Shown here piece after piece: positions 1 through 6,295 of a DNA stretch of 6,775 nt (position 1 is the first letter of the stretch; every line of letters starts with the position of its first letter). Under the pieces are notes generated by a model. It was not told where the DNA came from. It made no database searches and worked only from the letters and a program-made list of their open reading frames with translations. The translations under genes and the position numbers were made by a program. The stretch covers positions 1 to 6,775 of the forward strand of contig VGDA01000195.1 of assembly GCA_016869915.1 (NCBI GenBank). Direction: 5' to 3'. This DNA comes from Alphaproteobacteria bacterium. Lineage in GTDB: Bacteria > Pseudomonadota > Alphaproteobacteria > CACIAM-22H2.

Positions 1-1206
1 GGTCTGCAGGTTGACGGACACCAGCGTCGTGAACCAGACAAGCGTGACGATCTTGATGTCGCTCGAGATTTCCCCGTAGCCGGCGAGATGGGCGCTGAAG
101 TCGAGATCCGCGACGATGGGCCCGAACACCGGCAGGATGATCAGCGTGATCTCGACCCAGTCGAAGAAGAAGCCGAGGGCGAACACGACGGCCATCAGGA
201 CGCCGAGGATGCCCCAGGGCCCTGCACCGGTCCGCGCGATGAACCCGTCGATGAGCTCGTCGCCGCCAAGGGTGCGGAAGACGAGGCTGAAGCATGTGGC
301 GCCGAGGAAGATGCCGAACAGCATCGCCGTGGTAAGCGCCGAGCGGTGGCAGACCTCCTTCAGGACGTCGAGCGTCAGCCGCCGGTTGTAGAGCGCGAGC
401 AGCGTCGCGCCGATCGCCCCAACGCCCGAGGCTTCGGTCGGGGTCGCGAAGCCGACGATGATCGAGCCCAGGACGGCGAGGACGAGCAGCAGCGGCGGCA
501 GGAAACTGCGGAAGATCATCGCCATGTATTCGCTGCCGCTCGCGGGCCCGATCTCGTCGGGCAGCGGGGGAGCGAGGTTGGGGCGCAGGTTGCAGAGCAC
601 GAGTATGTAGATGCAGTAGAGGGCCGATAGAAGGAGGCCCGGGATGACGGCGGCCACGAAGACCGTGCCCACGGGTATGGCCATGAGGTCTGCCATGAGC
701 ACGAGCATGACCGAGGGCGGAATGAGGATGCCGAGCGTACCGGACGCGGCGATCGTCCCCGTGGCGAGCGGGATGTTGTAGCGACGCTCCAGCATCACGG
801 GGAGGGCCATGAGCGTCATCATGACGACGGACGCACCGATGATGCCGGTCGTCGCGGCCATGATCGTGCCCATCAGGGTAACGGACAGCGCGAGGCCCCC
901 GGGGATGCGCCGCGTTATGATGGACAATGCCTTCAGCAGGTCCGCGGCAACCCCGGACTTCTCGAGCATCGTCCCCATGAACGTGAACATGGGGATCGCG
1001 ACGAGGACCGCGTTCTCCATCGTGCCGCCGAACATGCGGTTCGGCAGCACGCTCATGCGGGTCCAGTTCATGGCGCCCAGCCAGTCGCCGGCGAGCGCGG
1101 CACCGAGGCCGACGCCGCCGAGGACGAAGGCGACTGGGAAGCCGGAGAACAGCAGCAGCGCGAGCGCTGCGAACATCAGGATGGGGAGCGCCTCTACGAG
1201 TGTCAT
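1..1206 (-). CDS. dctM: TRAP transporter large permease (DctM/TakM type), 3' end beyond window
   Basis: This is the main transport subunit of a TRAP (tripartite ATP-independent periplasmic) uptake system, an inner-membrane protein that moves a periplasmic ligand using an ion gradient. Translation from the ATG at 1206 gives 402 uninterrupted residues to the left edge. Family hallmarks are visible: SGFPVAFVLGG (21-31), IPMFTFMGTMLEKSG (71-85), TTGIIGASVV (119-128), GTLGILIPPSVMLV (156-169), FATPTEASGVGAIGA (253-267) and FFFDWVEITLIILP (347-359). It is strongly hydrophobic throughout, as expected for a protein with a dozen or so membrane segments. Related proteins run about 430-460 residues, so roughly the last 30-60 lie outside the window; the visible end, VSVNLQT, is where relatives continue into a SFLTPPFG-like motif. 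The start lies 10 bp after the dctQ stop, and GAGG overlapping that TGA serves as ribosome-binding site, so translation is probably coupled. An in-frame GTG directly precedes the ATG. Family assignment is very secure; the substrate is unknown. Confidence 0.95.
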   Translation of the reverse strand, partial: MTLVEALPILMFAALALLLFSGFPVAFVLGGVGLGAALAGDWLGAMNWTRMSVLPNRMFGGTMENAVLVAIPMFTFMGTMLEKSGVAADLLKALSIITRRIPGGLALSVTLMGTIMAATTGIIGASVVMMTLMALPVMLERRYNIPLATGTIAASGTLGILIPPSVMLVLMADLMAIPVGTVFVAAVIPGLLLSALYCIYILVLCNLRPNLAPPLPDEIGPASGSEYMAMIFRSFLPPLLLVLAVLGSIIVGFATPTEASGVGAIGATLLALYNRRLTLDVLKEVCHRSALTTAMLFGIFLGATCFSLVFRTLGGDELIDGFIARTGAGPWGILGVLMAVVFALGFFFDWVEITLIILPVFGPIVADLDFSAHLAGYGEISSDIKIVTLVWFTTLVSVNLQT

Positions 1207-1216
1207 CACGGTCGCC

Positions 1217-2155
1217 TCAGTTCGGCATTCTGGCAGTAGCGTGCTGGGCGCCCGTGTAGCGGGCTCCCGCGCCACGGACCTCCGGTGGACCGTAGAGGAA
1301 GGCGAGGCAGCGTATCGCGGCTGCCACGCCGCTGGCCGCCAGCACCGTGAAGCCAAGCGGCAGCACCGCCTTTATGACCCATCGATGGGAAAGGCCGGTC
1401 TGCGCCGAGGACACCTCGTTCGTCATGTAGGCGCGCCACGCGAAGGTGCAGCCGAACTTCACGACCACGAGGCAGTAGGCGAGCAGGAACGCCACGACAC
1501 CAGCCAACTCGAGCCACACCTTGGTTCGCGACGACAGCCGGTCACGCACGAGCTCGATGCGTACATGCGCGTCGTGCACGTAGGCCAGCCCGAGCGCGAG
1601 GCAGAAAAGCGTGCCGTGGAGATGCCACTCGAGTTCCTGCAGCTTGGTCGACGACAGGTAGAAGACGGAGGCAACCAGGCTGTTGTCGAACTCGAGCAGC
1701 TTTCGTTGCGTCACGTCGTACAGGATCACCAGCATCATCGGCACGAACAGGTAGCTGGCGAGGCGTCCGATCGCGACCACGCCACGCTCGATGTCCTCGG
1801 CCGCCTCGACCGCAGCCGCGAAGGGCACCGGGCCGCGGCGGTGGAAGGCAAGAAGGCCGATGGCCACGAGCGCCGAGATCGAGGCGAGGTCGAGCAACGC
1901 CGCGTTGGCCCGGAAGAACGCGGCTGGCGGGCGGCCGAGCGCAGACAGCAGGCCGCTCGCCCCCATGGGCGCCATGAACCACATGCCGAGCGCCATTGCA
2001 CCGGCGAGCAACGCCACTGCCGCGCGCTCGCCACGGGCCGCGGCGGCAGCCGAAAGCGTGAAGGCGGCCACGAAGGCCCAGCCGGCGACCGCACCCGGGA
2101 GGAAGATCGCCACGCCCGACAGGACAAGGCTCGTGATGGCGAGGGACCTGGTCAT
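1217..2155 (-). CDS. dctQ: TRAP transporter small permease (DctQ) with hydrophobic N-terminal extension
   Basis: This is the small membrane subunit of the TRAP system, which pairs with DctM and helps dock the binding protein. The DctQ domain fills the C-terminal part (about 125-290). Diagnostic motifs are KLQELEWHLHG (171-181), HVRIELVRDRLSSR (197-210), NEVSSAQTGLSHRWVIK (246-262) and the final LPLGF helix. The four usual membrane segments are seen near 132-148, 180-195, 213-233 and 262-285. At 312 residues it is much longer than the usual 160-200. The extra first ~120 residues hold three or four more hydrophobic segments (about 5-38, 44-62 and 86-104), then a charged linker (FHRRG, EAAEDIERG). 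The ATG at 2155 is preceded by AGGA with a 5-nt gap, which supports the long form. It lies 69 bp after dctP, across a strong hairpin, and 10 bp before dctM. Family is secure; the role of the extension is unknown. Confidence 0.93.
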   Translation of the reverse strand: MTRSLAITSLVLSGVAIFLPGAVAGWAFVAAFTLSAAAAARGERAAVALLAGAMALGMWFMAPMGASGLLSALGRPPAAFFRANAALLDLASISALVAIGLLAFHRRGPVPFAAAVEAAEDIERGVVAIGRLASYLFVPMMLVILYDVTQRKLLEFDNSLVASVFYLSSTKLQELEWHLHGTLFCLALGLAYVHDAHVRIELVRDRLSSRTKVWLELAGVVAFLLAYCLVVVKFGCTFAWRAYMTNEVSSAQTGLSHRWVIKAVLPLGFTVLAASGVAAAIRCLAFLYGPPEVRGAGARYTGAQHATARMPN

Positions 2156-2186
2156 GGCCGTCCTGTGCTGGTGTCGGGGCGTCGAA

Positions 2187-2220
2187 GGCAGGCGCGCGGG
2201 GTCCGCCCGCGCGCCGTGCC
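2187..2220 (-). promoter_or_regulatory. Intergenic RNA hairpin between dctP and dctQ
   Basis: A perfect 10-bp inverted repeat (arms GGCGCGCGGG at 2191-2200 and CCCGCGCGCC at 2206-2215) encloses a 5-nt loop. Four more pairs (GGCA at 2187-2190 with TGCC at 2217-2220) extend the stem across one unpaired base at 2216. It begins 4 bases past the dctP stop codon in transcription order and fills about half of the 69-bp gap before dctQ. No T-run follows on the minus strand, so it does not look like a full intrinsic terminator. Inference: it protects the dctP message from 3' exonucleases or partly attenuates read-through, giving more binding protein than permease. Such intercistronic hairpins are common after genes for periplasmic binding proteins. 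Confidence 0.72.
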
Positions 2221-2224
2221 AGGC

Positions 2225-3271
2225 TCAGTCGTTCAGGTAGCCGACGTCCTTCCAGATCTTGTACTCGGCGCGGAAGGTCTGGAGCGATTCCCAGACCCTC
2301 GCGAAGACCGGGTTCTTCGCCCTCTCCTCCGCCGCGACCTCGTCCCATGCCTTGCGCAGGGCGGCGAGGATCTCGGGCGACCACTTGTGGATGGTGACGC
2401 CCTTCGACTGGAGTTCCTTGAGCGCCTTGCCCTGGATCGCCTCGCCTTCGGCGAAGCCATAGGCGAGCTGCGCATCGCAGGTCGTCTCGATAATCACCTT
2501 GTCCTGCGCGGGCAGGCGATCCCACGTCGCCTTGTTCATCATCAAGTCGAACAGGGTGGATTGCTGGTGCCAGCCTGGGAAGTAGTAGTGCTTGGCCACC
2601 TGGTGGAAGCCGAGCGACAGGTCGATAGCCGGCATCGAGAATTCCGTTGCGTCGATCGTGCCGCGTTCGAGGGCCGGGAAGATGTCGCCGCCGGCCAGCA
2701 ACTGGGTCGACACGCCCATCTTCTCCATCACCTTCGCACCAAGGCCGAAAAAGCGCATCTTGAGGCCGCGAAGGTCGCCGACCGTCTTGATCTCCTTGCG
2801 GAACCAGCCGGAGGCCTCCGGCGCGATGATCCCGCAGAGCAGCGACTTGATCCCGTACTTGCCGTAGACCTCGTCCATCAGCTGCTGCCCGCCGCCGAAT
2901 TTCATCCAGGCGAGGTATTCGCCGGAGCTCGGGCCGAAGGGCACCGATGCGAACAGCGCGAGCGCGACCTCCTTTCCGGTCCAGTAGCCCGGCGTCGACC
3001 ACGCCGCCTGGACGGCACCCGAGGACACGGCATCGAAGGCCTCGAGGGCAGGCACGACGGCGCCGGGCTCCTGGAACTTCACCTGGATGCGACCGCCGGA
3101 GATGGCCGCCAGCCGACGCTCGAGTTGCTTGCCGAGCGTCCCGAGCTGGGTCATCGCGCCCGGATAGGTCGACTGCATGTCCCACCTGATGGGTGCCTGC
3201 GCCGAGGCGTGGGGGGCGCCGAACGAGATCGCGGCGGCGATCGCCGCCGCGCCGATGGAAGCGAGTTTCAT
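2225..3271 (-). CDS. dctP: TRAP transporter solute-binding protein (DctP, TakP-like)
   Basis: This is the periplasmic binding protein that captures the ligand and delivers it to DctQM. The 348-residue length is normal. A Sec signal peptide is evident: MKLASIG, a hydrophobic core, then cleavage probably after ASA at residue 24. Family features include the KTVGDLRGLKMRF region (162-174) with conserved Arg173, GLGAKVMEKMG (176-186), AGGDIFPALERGTIDATEF (193-211) and YYFPGWHQQ (229-237). This is the TakP/mannitol-chloroaromatic branch, whose studied members bind 2-oxo acids or related carboxylates with a cation. Compared with TakP as I recall it, Arg173 and Glu210 are kept, the Trp after that Glu is Phe211, and the Gln of the QMGGWF-like motif is Glu152 (PEASGWF). 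Ligand specificity may therefore differ. The start has GGGAG 7 nt upstream and is the first gene of the operon. Role is secure, ligand unknown. Confidence 0.95.
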   Translation of the reverse strand: MKLASIGAAAIAAAISFGAPHASAQAPIRWDMQSTYPGAMTQLGTLGKQLERRLAAISGGRIQVKFQEPGAVVPALEAFDAVSSGAVQAAWSTPGYWTGKEVALALFASVPFGPSSGEYLAWMKFGGGQQLMDEVYGKYGIKSLLCGIIAPEASGWFRKEIKTVGDLRGLKMRFFGLGAKVMEKMGVSTQLLAGGDIFPALERGTIDATEFSMPAIDLSLGFHQVAKHYYFPGWHQQSTLFDLMMNKATWDRLPAQDKVIIETTCDAQLAYGFAEGEAIQGKALKELQSKGVTIHKWSPEILAALRKAWDEVAAEERAKNPVFARVWESLQTFRAEYKIWKDVGYLND

Positions 3272-3307
3272 GACGTGTCTCCCGGTATGCCTGTTGTTGA
3301 TTTTCCC

Positions 3308-3324
3308 AGCGGTGCCATGCCGCT
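3308..3324. promoter_or_regulatory. Small inverted repeat in dctP leader, possible operator
   Basis: AGCGG (3308-3312) and its reverse complement CCGCT (3320-3324) are separated by 7 bases. The repeat lies just downstream of the predicted dctP start of transcription (near 3329), a position where a repressor could block the promoter. Arms of 5 bp are short and could be chance in GC-rich DNA. No regulator gene is present in the window. Confidence 0.25.
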
Positions 3325-3335
3325 ATGTTGAAGTG

Positions 3336-3365
3336 ATACTAGGATCCGCCGCGGGCCTGGGTCAA
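3336..3365 (-). promoter_or_regulatory. Candidate sigma70-type promoter for the TRAP operon
   Basis: On the minus strand TTGACC (3365-3360) matches the -35 consensus TTGACA at five of six bases, and TAGTAT (3341-3336) matches the -10 consensus TATAAT at four of six. The spacer is 18 bp. Transcription would start near 3329, giving a leader of about 58 nt to the dctP ATG. This AT-richer patch stands out within the surrounding GC-rich DNA. No equally convincing promoter was found for the divergent plus-strand genes, whose start codon lies about 80 bp from this -35 box. Confidence 0.55.
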
Positions 3366-3445
3366 ATGCGCGGGCCGCCGCTTGCCGGGGGCTCGGATGT
3401 ACCTCGGTCCGCATGCATCGCCGCCAGGAGCCGCCCGGGAACGAC

Positions 3446-4195
3446 ATGACCTATTGCGTCGGACTTCGCCTCGCCGAGGGGCTCGTCCTGCTCTCCGACA
3501 CCCGCACCAACGCCGGCGTCGACAACATCTCGACCTTCAGCAAGATGCATGTCGTCGAGCGGCCCGGCGAGCGCCTGGCCTGCATGATGACCGCCGGCAA
3601 CCTGTCGGTGAGCCAGATGGTCGTGAACATGGTGCAGGAGGGCTTCCACAGCGAGACGCTGGACGGCAGCTACTCGCTCGCCACCACGCCCAGCATGTTC
3701 GCCACCGCGCAGCTCGTCGGCGAGGCGATCCGCAAGGCCTTCGCCGCGCATGGCGAGGCGATGCGCGCCCAGTCGATCCCCTTCGACGTGTCGATCCTGC
3801 TCGCGGGCCAGGTGAAGGGCAGGCGCATGCGCCTGTTCCAGGTCTATTCCGCGGGCAACTTCATCGAGGCGACGGAGGAGACGCCCTTCCTCCAGATCGG
3901 CGAGCACAAGTACGGCAAGCCGATCCTCGACCGCGCCGCGCGCTACGACACGCCGCTCTACGACGCGATCAAGCTGGTGCTGGTGTCGATGGACTCGACG
4001 CTGCGCTCCAACCTCTCGGTCGGCCTGCCGATCGACCTGCTCGTCTACCGCAAGGATGCGTGCCGCGTGGACCTCAGGCGCCGCATCCACGGCGACGACC
4101 CGTATTTCCGCCAGATCAGCGAGCAATGGTCCTCCGCGCTGCGCGAGGCCTATCTCGCCATCCCGCGCCCCGAATGGGCGCGCAACGGACACTGA
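3446..4195 (+). CDS. anbu: Anbu, proteasome beta-subunit-like Ntn hydrolase
   Basis: This is a bacterial homologue of proteasome beta subunits, the Anbu (ancestral beta subunit) family, annotated in databases as proteasome-type protease. The family forms large cytoplasmic ring-like or helical assemblies; its physiological substrate is not established. The ATG at 3446 gives 249 residues. Removing Met1 would expose Thr as the N-terminal nucleophile (M-TYCVGLRL), so this start is required functionally; an in-frame ATG 33 bp upstream (3413) would bury that Thr. In mature numbering Thr1, Asp17 (LLSDTRTNAGVD) and Lys32 (TFSKMHV) match the Ntn catalytic set. Other family signatures are TAGNLSVSQ (49-57), YSAGNFIEAT (134-143), GEHKYGKPILDR (152-163) and SMDSTLRSNLSVGLPIDL (181-198). 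GGGA lies 5 nt before the ATG and AGGAG 15 nt before it. It heads a plus-strand pair with the FAD gene, 11 bp downstream, and is divergent from the TRAP operon. The usual Anbu partners (transglutaminase-like, alpha-E, ATP-grasp) are absent here. Identification is secure. Confidence 0.95.
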   Translation: MTYCVGLRLAEGLVLLSDTRTNAGVDNISTFSKMHVVERPGERLACMMTAGNLSVSQMVVNMVQEGFHSETLDGSYSLATTPSMFATAQLVGEAIRKAFAAHGEAMRAQSIPFDVSILLAGQVKGRRMRLFQVYSAGNFIEATEETPFLQIGEHKYGKPILDRAARYDTPLYDAIKLVLVSMDSTLRSNLSVGLPIDLLVYRKDACRVDLRRRIHGDDPYFRQISEQWSSALREAYLAIPRPEWARNGH

Positions 4196-4206
4196 CCGAG
4201 GCCCCC

Positions 4207-5607
4207 ATGCCCGTCCTTCCCGCCGCAGAGGCGCGCTTCGACTACGAGGTCCCCGTCGTCGTCGTCGGCGCCGGCGCCTGCGGCCTGACCGCCGCGCTCG
4301 CCGCGCGCGAGGGTGGCGCGGAGGTGCTGGTGCTCGAGCGCGACGAGAAGCCGACGGGCAGCACCTCGCTCTCCACCGGCATGATCCCCGCCGCCGGCAC
4401 GCGGCTGCAGGCGCGGCTCGGCATCGACGACACGCCGGAGGCCTTCGTCGCCGACATCCTCGCCAAGGCGAAGCAGAAGACCGACCGCGACATGGCGCTC
4501 GCCATCGCGCGCGCCTCCGGCCCGACGGTCGACTGGCTGATGGAGGTGCACGACGTCGTGCTGACGCTGGTCGAGGGCTTCCTCTATCCGGGCCACGGCA
4601 AGCTGCGCATGCACGCGACGCCGCATCGCTCGGGCCGCGAGCTCGAGGCCGCGCTGCTCGCCGCCGCCGCGCGGCGCGAGCTCGACATCGTGTCGGGCGC
4701 GCTCGCCGAGGACCTCTACGCCGACGCCGATGGCCGCGTGCGCGCGGTGCGCTTCGCGCGGCCCGACGGCACGCGCGAGACGGTGGGCTGCCGCGCGCTG
4801 GTGCTGGCCTGCAACGGCTTCGGCGGCAACCGCGAGATGCTCCGCCGCCACATCCCGGAGATCGCCGAGGCCGACTACGCGGGCCATGTCGGCAACACCG
4901 GCGACGCCGTGCGCTGGGGCGAGGCGCTGGGCGCCGCGCTCGCGGACATGGGCTCCTACCAGGGCCATGGCGCGGTCGCGCATCCCTACGGCAACACCAT
5001 GACCTGGGGCCTGATCAGCGGCGGCGGCTTCCAGGTGAACGTCGCCGGCGAGCGCTTCTCCAACGAGGCCTCCGGCTATTCCGAGCAGGCGGTGGAGGTC
5101 GTGCGCCAGCCCGGCCGCGTCGCCTGGACGATCTTCGACGCCGCGCGCGAGAAGCCGGTGCTGGGCTTCACCGACTACGAGGAGGTGATGGCGCTGGGCG
5201 GCATCAGGCGGGCGGGCACGATCGCGGGCCTGGCCGCCGCGCTCGGCCTGCCCGCCGACGCGCTGGCGCGCACGCTGGCCGAGGTGGAGGCGCTGCGCGC
5301 GTCCGGCGCGACCGACCGCTTCGGGCGCGTCTTCGCAGGCACGCCGGCGCTCGCGCCGGACTATTGCGGGGTGAAGGTGACGGGCGCGCTCTACCACACG
5401 CAGGGCGGGCTGCGCGTCGATCCCGGCGCGCGCGTGCTGCGCGAGGATGGCAGCGCGCTGCCCAACCTGCTCGCCGGCGGCGGCGCCGCGCGCGGCCTCT
5501 CCGGCCCCTCGCGCTGGGGCTACCTCTCCGGCAACGGCCTGCTCACCGCGACCGTGCTCGGCCGTGCGGCGGGCACCAGCGCCGCGCGCCTCGCGGCGCA
5601 GGGATAG
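4207..5607 (+). CDS. FAD-dependent oxidoreductase, fumarate reductase/KstD flavoprotein superfamily
   Basis: This is a 466-residue flavoprotein of the FAD-binding 2 superfamily (fumarate reductase, 3-ketosteroid dehydrogenase, TcuA-like dehydrogenases), probably soluble and cytoplasmic. The N-terminal Rossmann fold is clear: VVVVGAGACGLTAALAARE with GxGxxG at 21-26 and the ribose-binding Glu44 (VLERD). FAD contacts continue in TGSTSLSTG (50-58) and LACNGFGGN (200-208). The capping and substrate region carries GERFSNE (281-287) and ALYHTQGGLRVD (394-405), the family's H-T-x-G-G motif with His397. The C-terminal FAD motif is GGGAARG (424-430) and SGNGLL (441-446). The Arg that acts as proton donor in true fumarate reductases, shortly after RFxNE, aligns with Tyr291 (ASGYSEQ), so a fumarate reductase role is unlikely; dehydrogenation or reduction of another carbon-carbon bond is more plausible. 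There is no signal peptide and no haem or flavin-transfer domain. CGAGG lies 5 nt before the ATG, and the start is 11 bp after the Anbu stop, so the two are probably coupled. Superfamily is secure, substrate unknown. Confidence 0.93.
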   Translation: MPVLPAAEARFDYEVPVVVVGAGACGLTAALAAREGGAEVLVLERDEKPTGSTSLSTGMIPAAGTRLQARLGIDDTPEAFVADILAKAKQKTDRDMALAIARASGPTVDWLMEVHDVVLTLVEGFLYPGHGKLRMHATPHRSGRELEAALLAAAARRELDIVSGALAEDLYADADGRVRAVRFARPDGTRETVGCRALVLACNGFGGNREMLRRHIPEIAEADYAGHVGNTGDAVRWGEALGAALADMGSYQGHGAVAHPYGNTMTWGLISGGGFQVNVAGERFSNEASGYSEQAVEVVRQPGRVAWTIFDAAREKPVLGFTDYEEVMALGGIRRAGTIAGLAAALGLPADALARTLAEVEALRASGATDRFGRVFAGTPALAPDYCGVKVTGALYHTQGGLRVDPGARVLREDGSALPNLLAGGGAARGLSGPSRWGYLSGNGLLTATVLGRAAGTSAARLAAQG

Positions 5608-5619
5608 GGCGGGGCGGGC

Positions 5620-6261
5620 CTAAAGCGGCCGCGGCGCGGCCATCAGGGCGGAGATGGCCAGCGGCTTCGTGCCAAGCCGGTCGGCGATGGCGCGCGCTTC
5701 GGCCTCGTCGGGCGCGTAGTGGACCGAGAACTCCGCGAAGCCCGGGCCCTGGCCGGGCCTGACGGGGTTGCGCCAGTCCTCGCCCGGCGGGGCGAAGCCG
5801 ATCGCGTAGTGCTTGCGCACGGCCTCGACGATGCGCCAGCGCTCGCCGCCGTCCTTCTCCGGCGCGTCGCCGGCGATCACCAGCCAGGGATGGCGCCGCG
5901 CGGCCGGCGGCGTCAGGCGTCGCGCCTGCCAGCCGAAGGACGTCGCCGGCGTCGGCGTCGTGCCCGTCGCGCCATAGCCCCACTTGCGGATCCAGCCCTG
6001 GCGGAAGGCGTCGAGGTCCTTGTTGAACCACACGCGCTCGAGGTCCGCCTCGGTCTCGGGATGCAGGAAGTCGAAATGCTCGAAGAGCATGTCGGCGGGC
6101 CGCATCTCGGCGTTGCGCCAGTTCTCGTAGAGCCCCATGCCGGGGATCGCGTTGAAGAACGGGTTGTCGACCTCGCGCAGCCAGGGCTCGTAGCCGCGCG
6201 GCAGCGCGTCGGCCGGCAGCGTGTAGCTGAGGAAGATCATCGTGTCGAAGCTGGTCGCCAT
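5620..6261 (-). CDS. Uncharacterised 213-residue soluble protein, possibly alpha/beta-barrel fold
   Basis: I do not recognise a named family. The protein has no signal peptide or membrane segment and is rich in Trp, Phe and Tyr. The N-terminal stretch (MIFLSYTLPAD, a helix with WLREVDNPFFNAIPGM, then GLYENWRNAE and MLFEHFDFLHP) reads as strand-helix-strand-strand. The C-terminal part (GFAEFSVHYAPDEAEARAIADRLG, then PLAISALMAAP) repeats a strand-helix-strand pattern. This resembles the ferredoxin-like dimeric alpha/beta-barrel group (EthD/NIPSNAP-like), but that is inference from predicted secondary structure only. The ATG at 6261 has only a weak GGGA-like ribosome site; Met8, before IFLSYTL, is a possible alternative start. 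Coding is supported by GC-rich third positions and an intact frame. It follows the exported-protein gene by 34 bp, so it is probably last in that operon, and its stop is 12 bp from the convergent FAD gene stop with no clear terminator between. Confidence 0.82.
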   Translation of the reverse strand: MATSFDTMIFLSYTLPADALPRGYEPWLREVDNPFFNAIPGMGLYENWRNAEMRPADMLFEHFDFLHPETEADLERVWFNKDLDAFRQGWIRKWGYGATGTTPTPATSFGWQARRLTPPAARRHPWLVIAGDAPEKDGGERWRIVEAVRKHYAIGFAPPGEDWRNPVRPGQGPGFAEFSVHYAPDEAEARAIADRLGTKPLAISALMAAPRPL

Positions 6262-6295
6262 GCCGCGTGTTCCCGTCCGCTCGCGTCGCGCGCGT

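Noticed and set aside
88..630. A 180-codon plus-strand open frame at the left edge
   Set aside because: It is antisense to dctM, whose minus-strand translation has unmistakable family motifs throughout.
809..3331. An 840-codon plus-strand open frame across the TRAP operon
   Set aside because: It is antisense to dctM, dctQ and dctP, which are all clearly recognisable. Its translation is low-complexity and rich in Arg, Glu and His, as expected from GC-rich antisense frames.
3351..3376. Direct repeat GCGGGCC (3351-3357 and 3370-3376) considered as paired activator sites
   Set aside because: Seven-base GC-only repeats are expected by chance here, and the copies overlap or abut the -35 box without clear symmetry.
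3413..3448. An earlier in-frame ATG for Anbu, adding 11 residues
   Set aside because: It would stop the conserved Thr from becoming the N-terminal nucleophile after Met removal; the added residues are not family-like.
3362..5397. Two long minus-strand open frames (3362-4192 and 4150-5397) opposite Anbu and the flavoprotein
   Set aside because: Both are antisense shadows caused by high GC. They show no motifs and have the same Ala/Arg/Gly/His-rich composition as other shadows here.
3382..5607. A 741-codon open frame that appears to fuse an upstream domain to the flavoprotein
   Set aside because: The first 275 codons are an out-of-frame reading of the Anbu gene, Arg/Pro-rich and without domain features. 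The flavoprotein begins properly at 4207 with its own ribosome site.
5627..5641. Inverted repeat GGCCGC-3 nt-GCGGCC at the convergent junction, considered as a terminator
   Set aside because: The stem is only 6 bp, no T-run follows on either strand, and it lies inside the coding end of the minus-strand gene. Such repeats are common by chance at this GC content.
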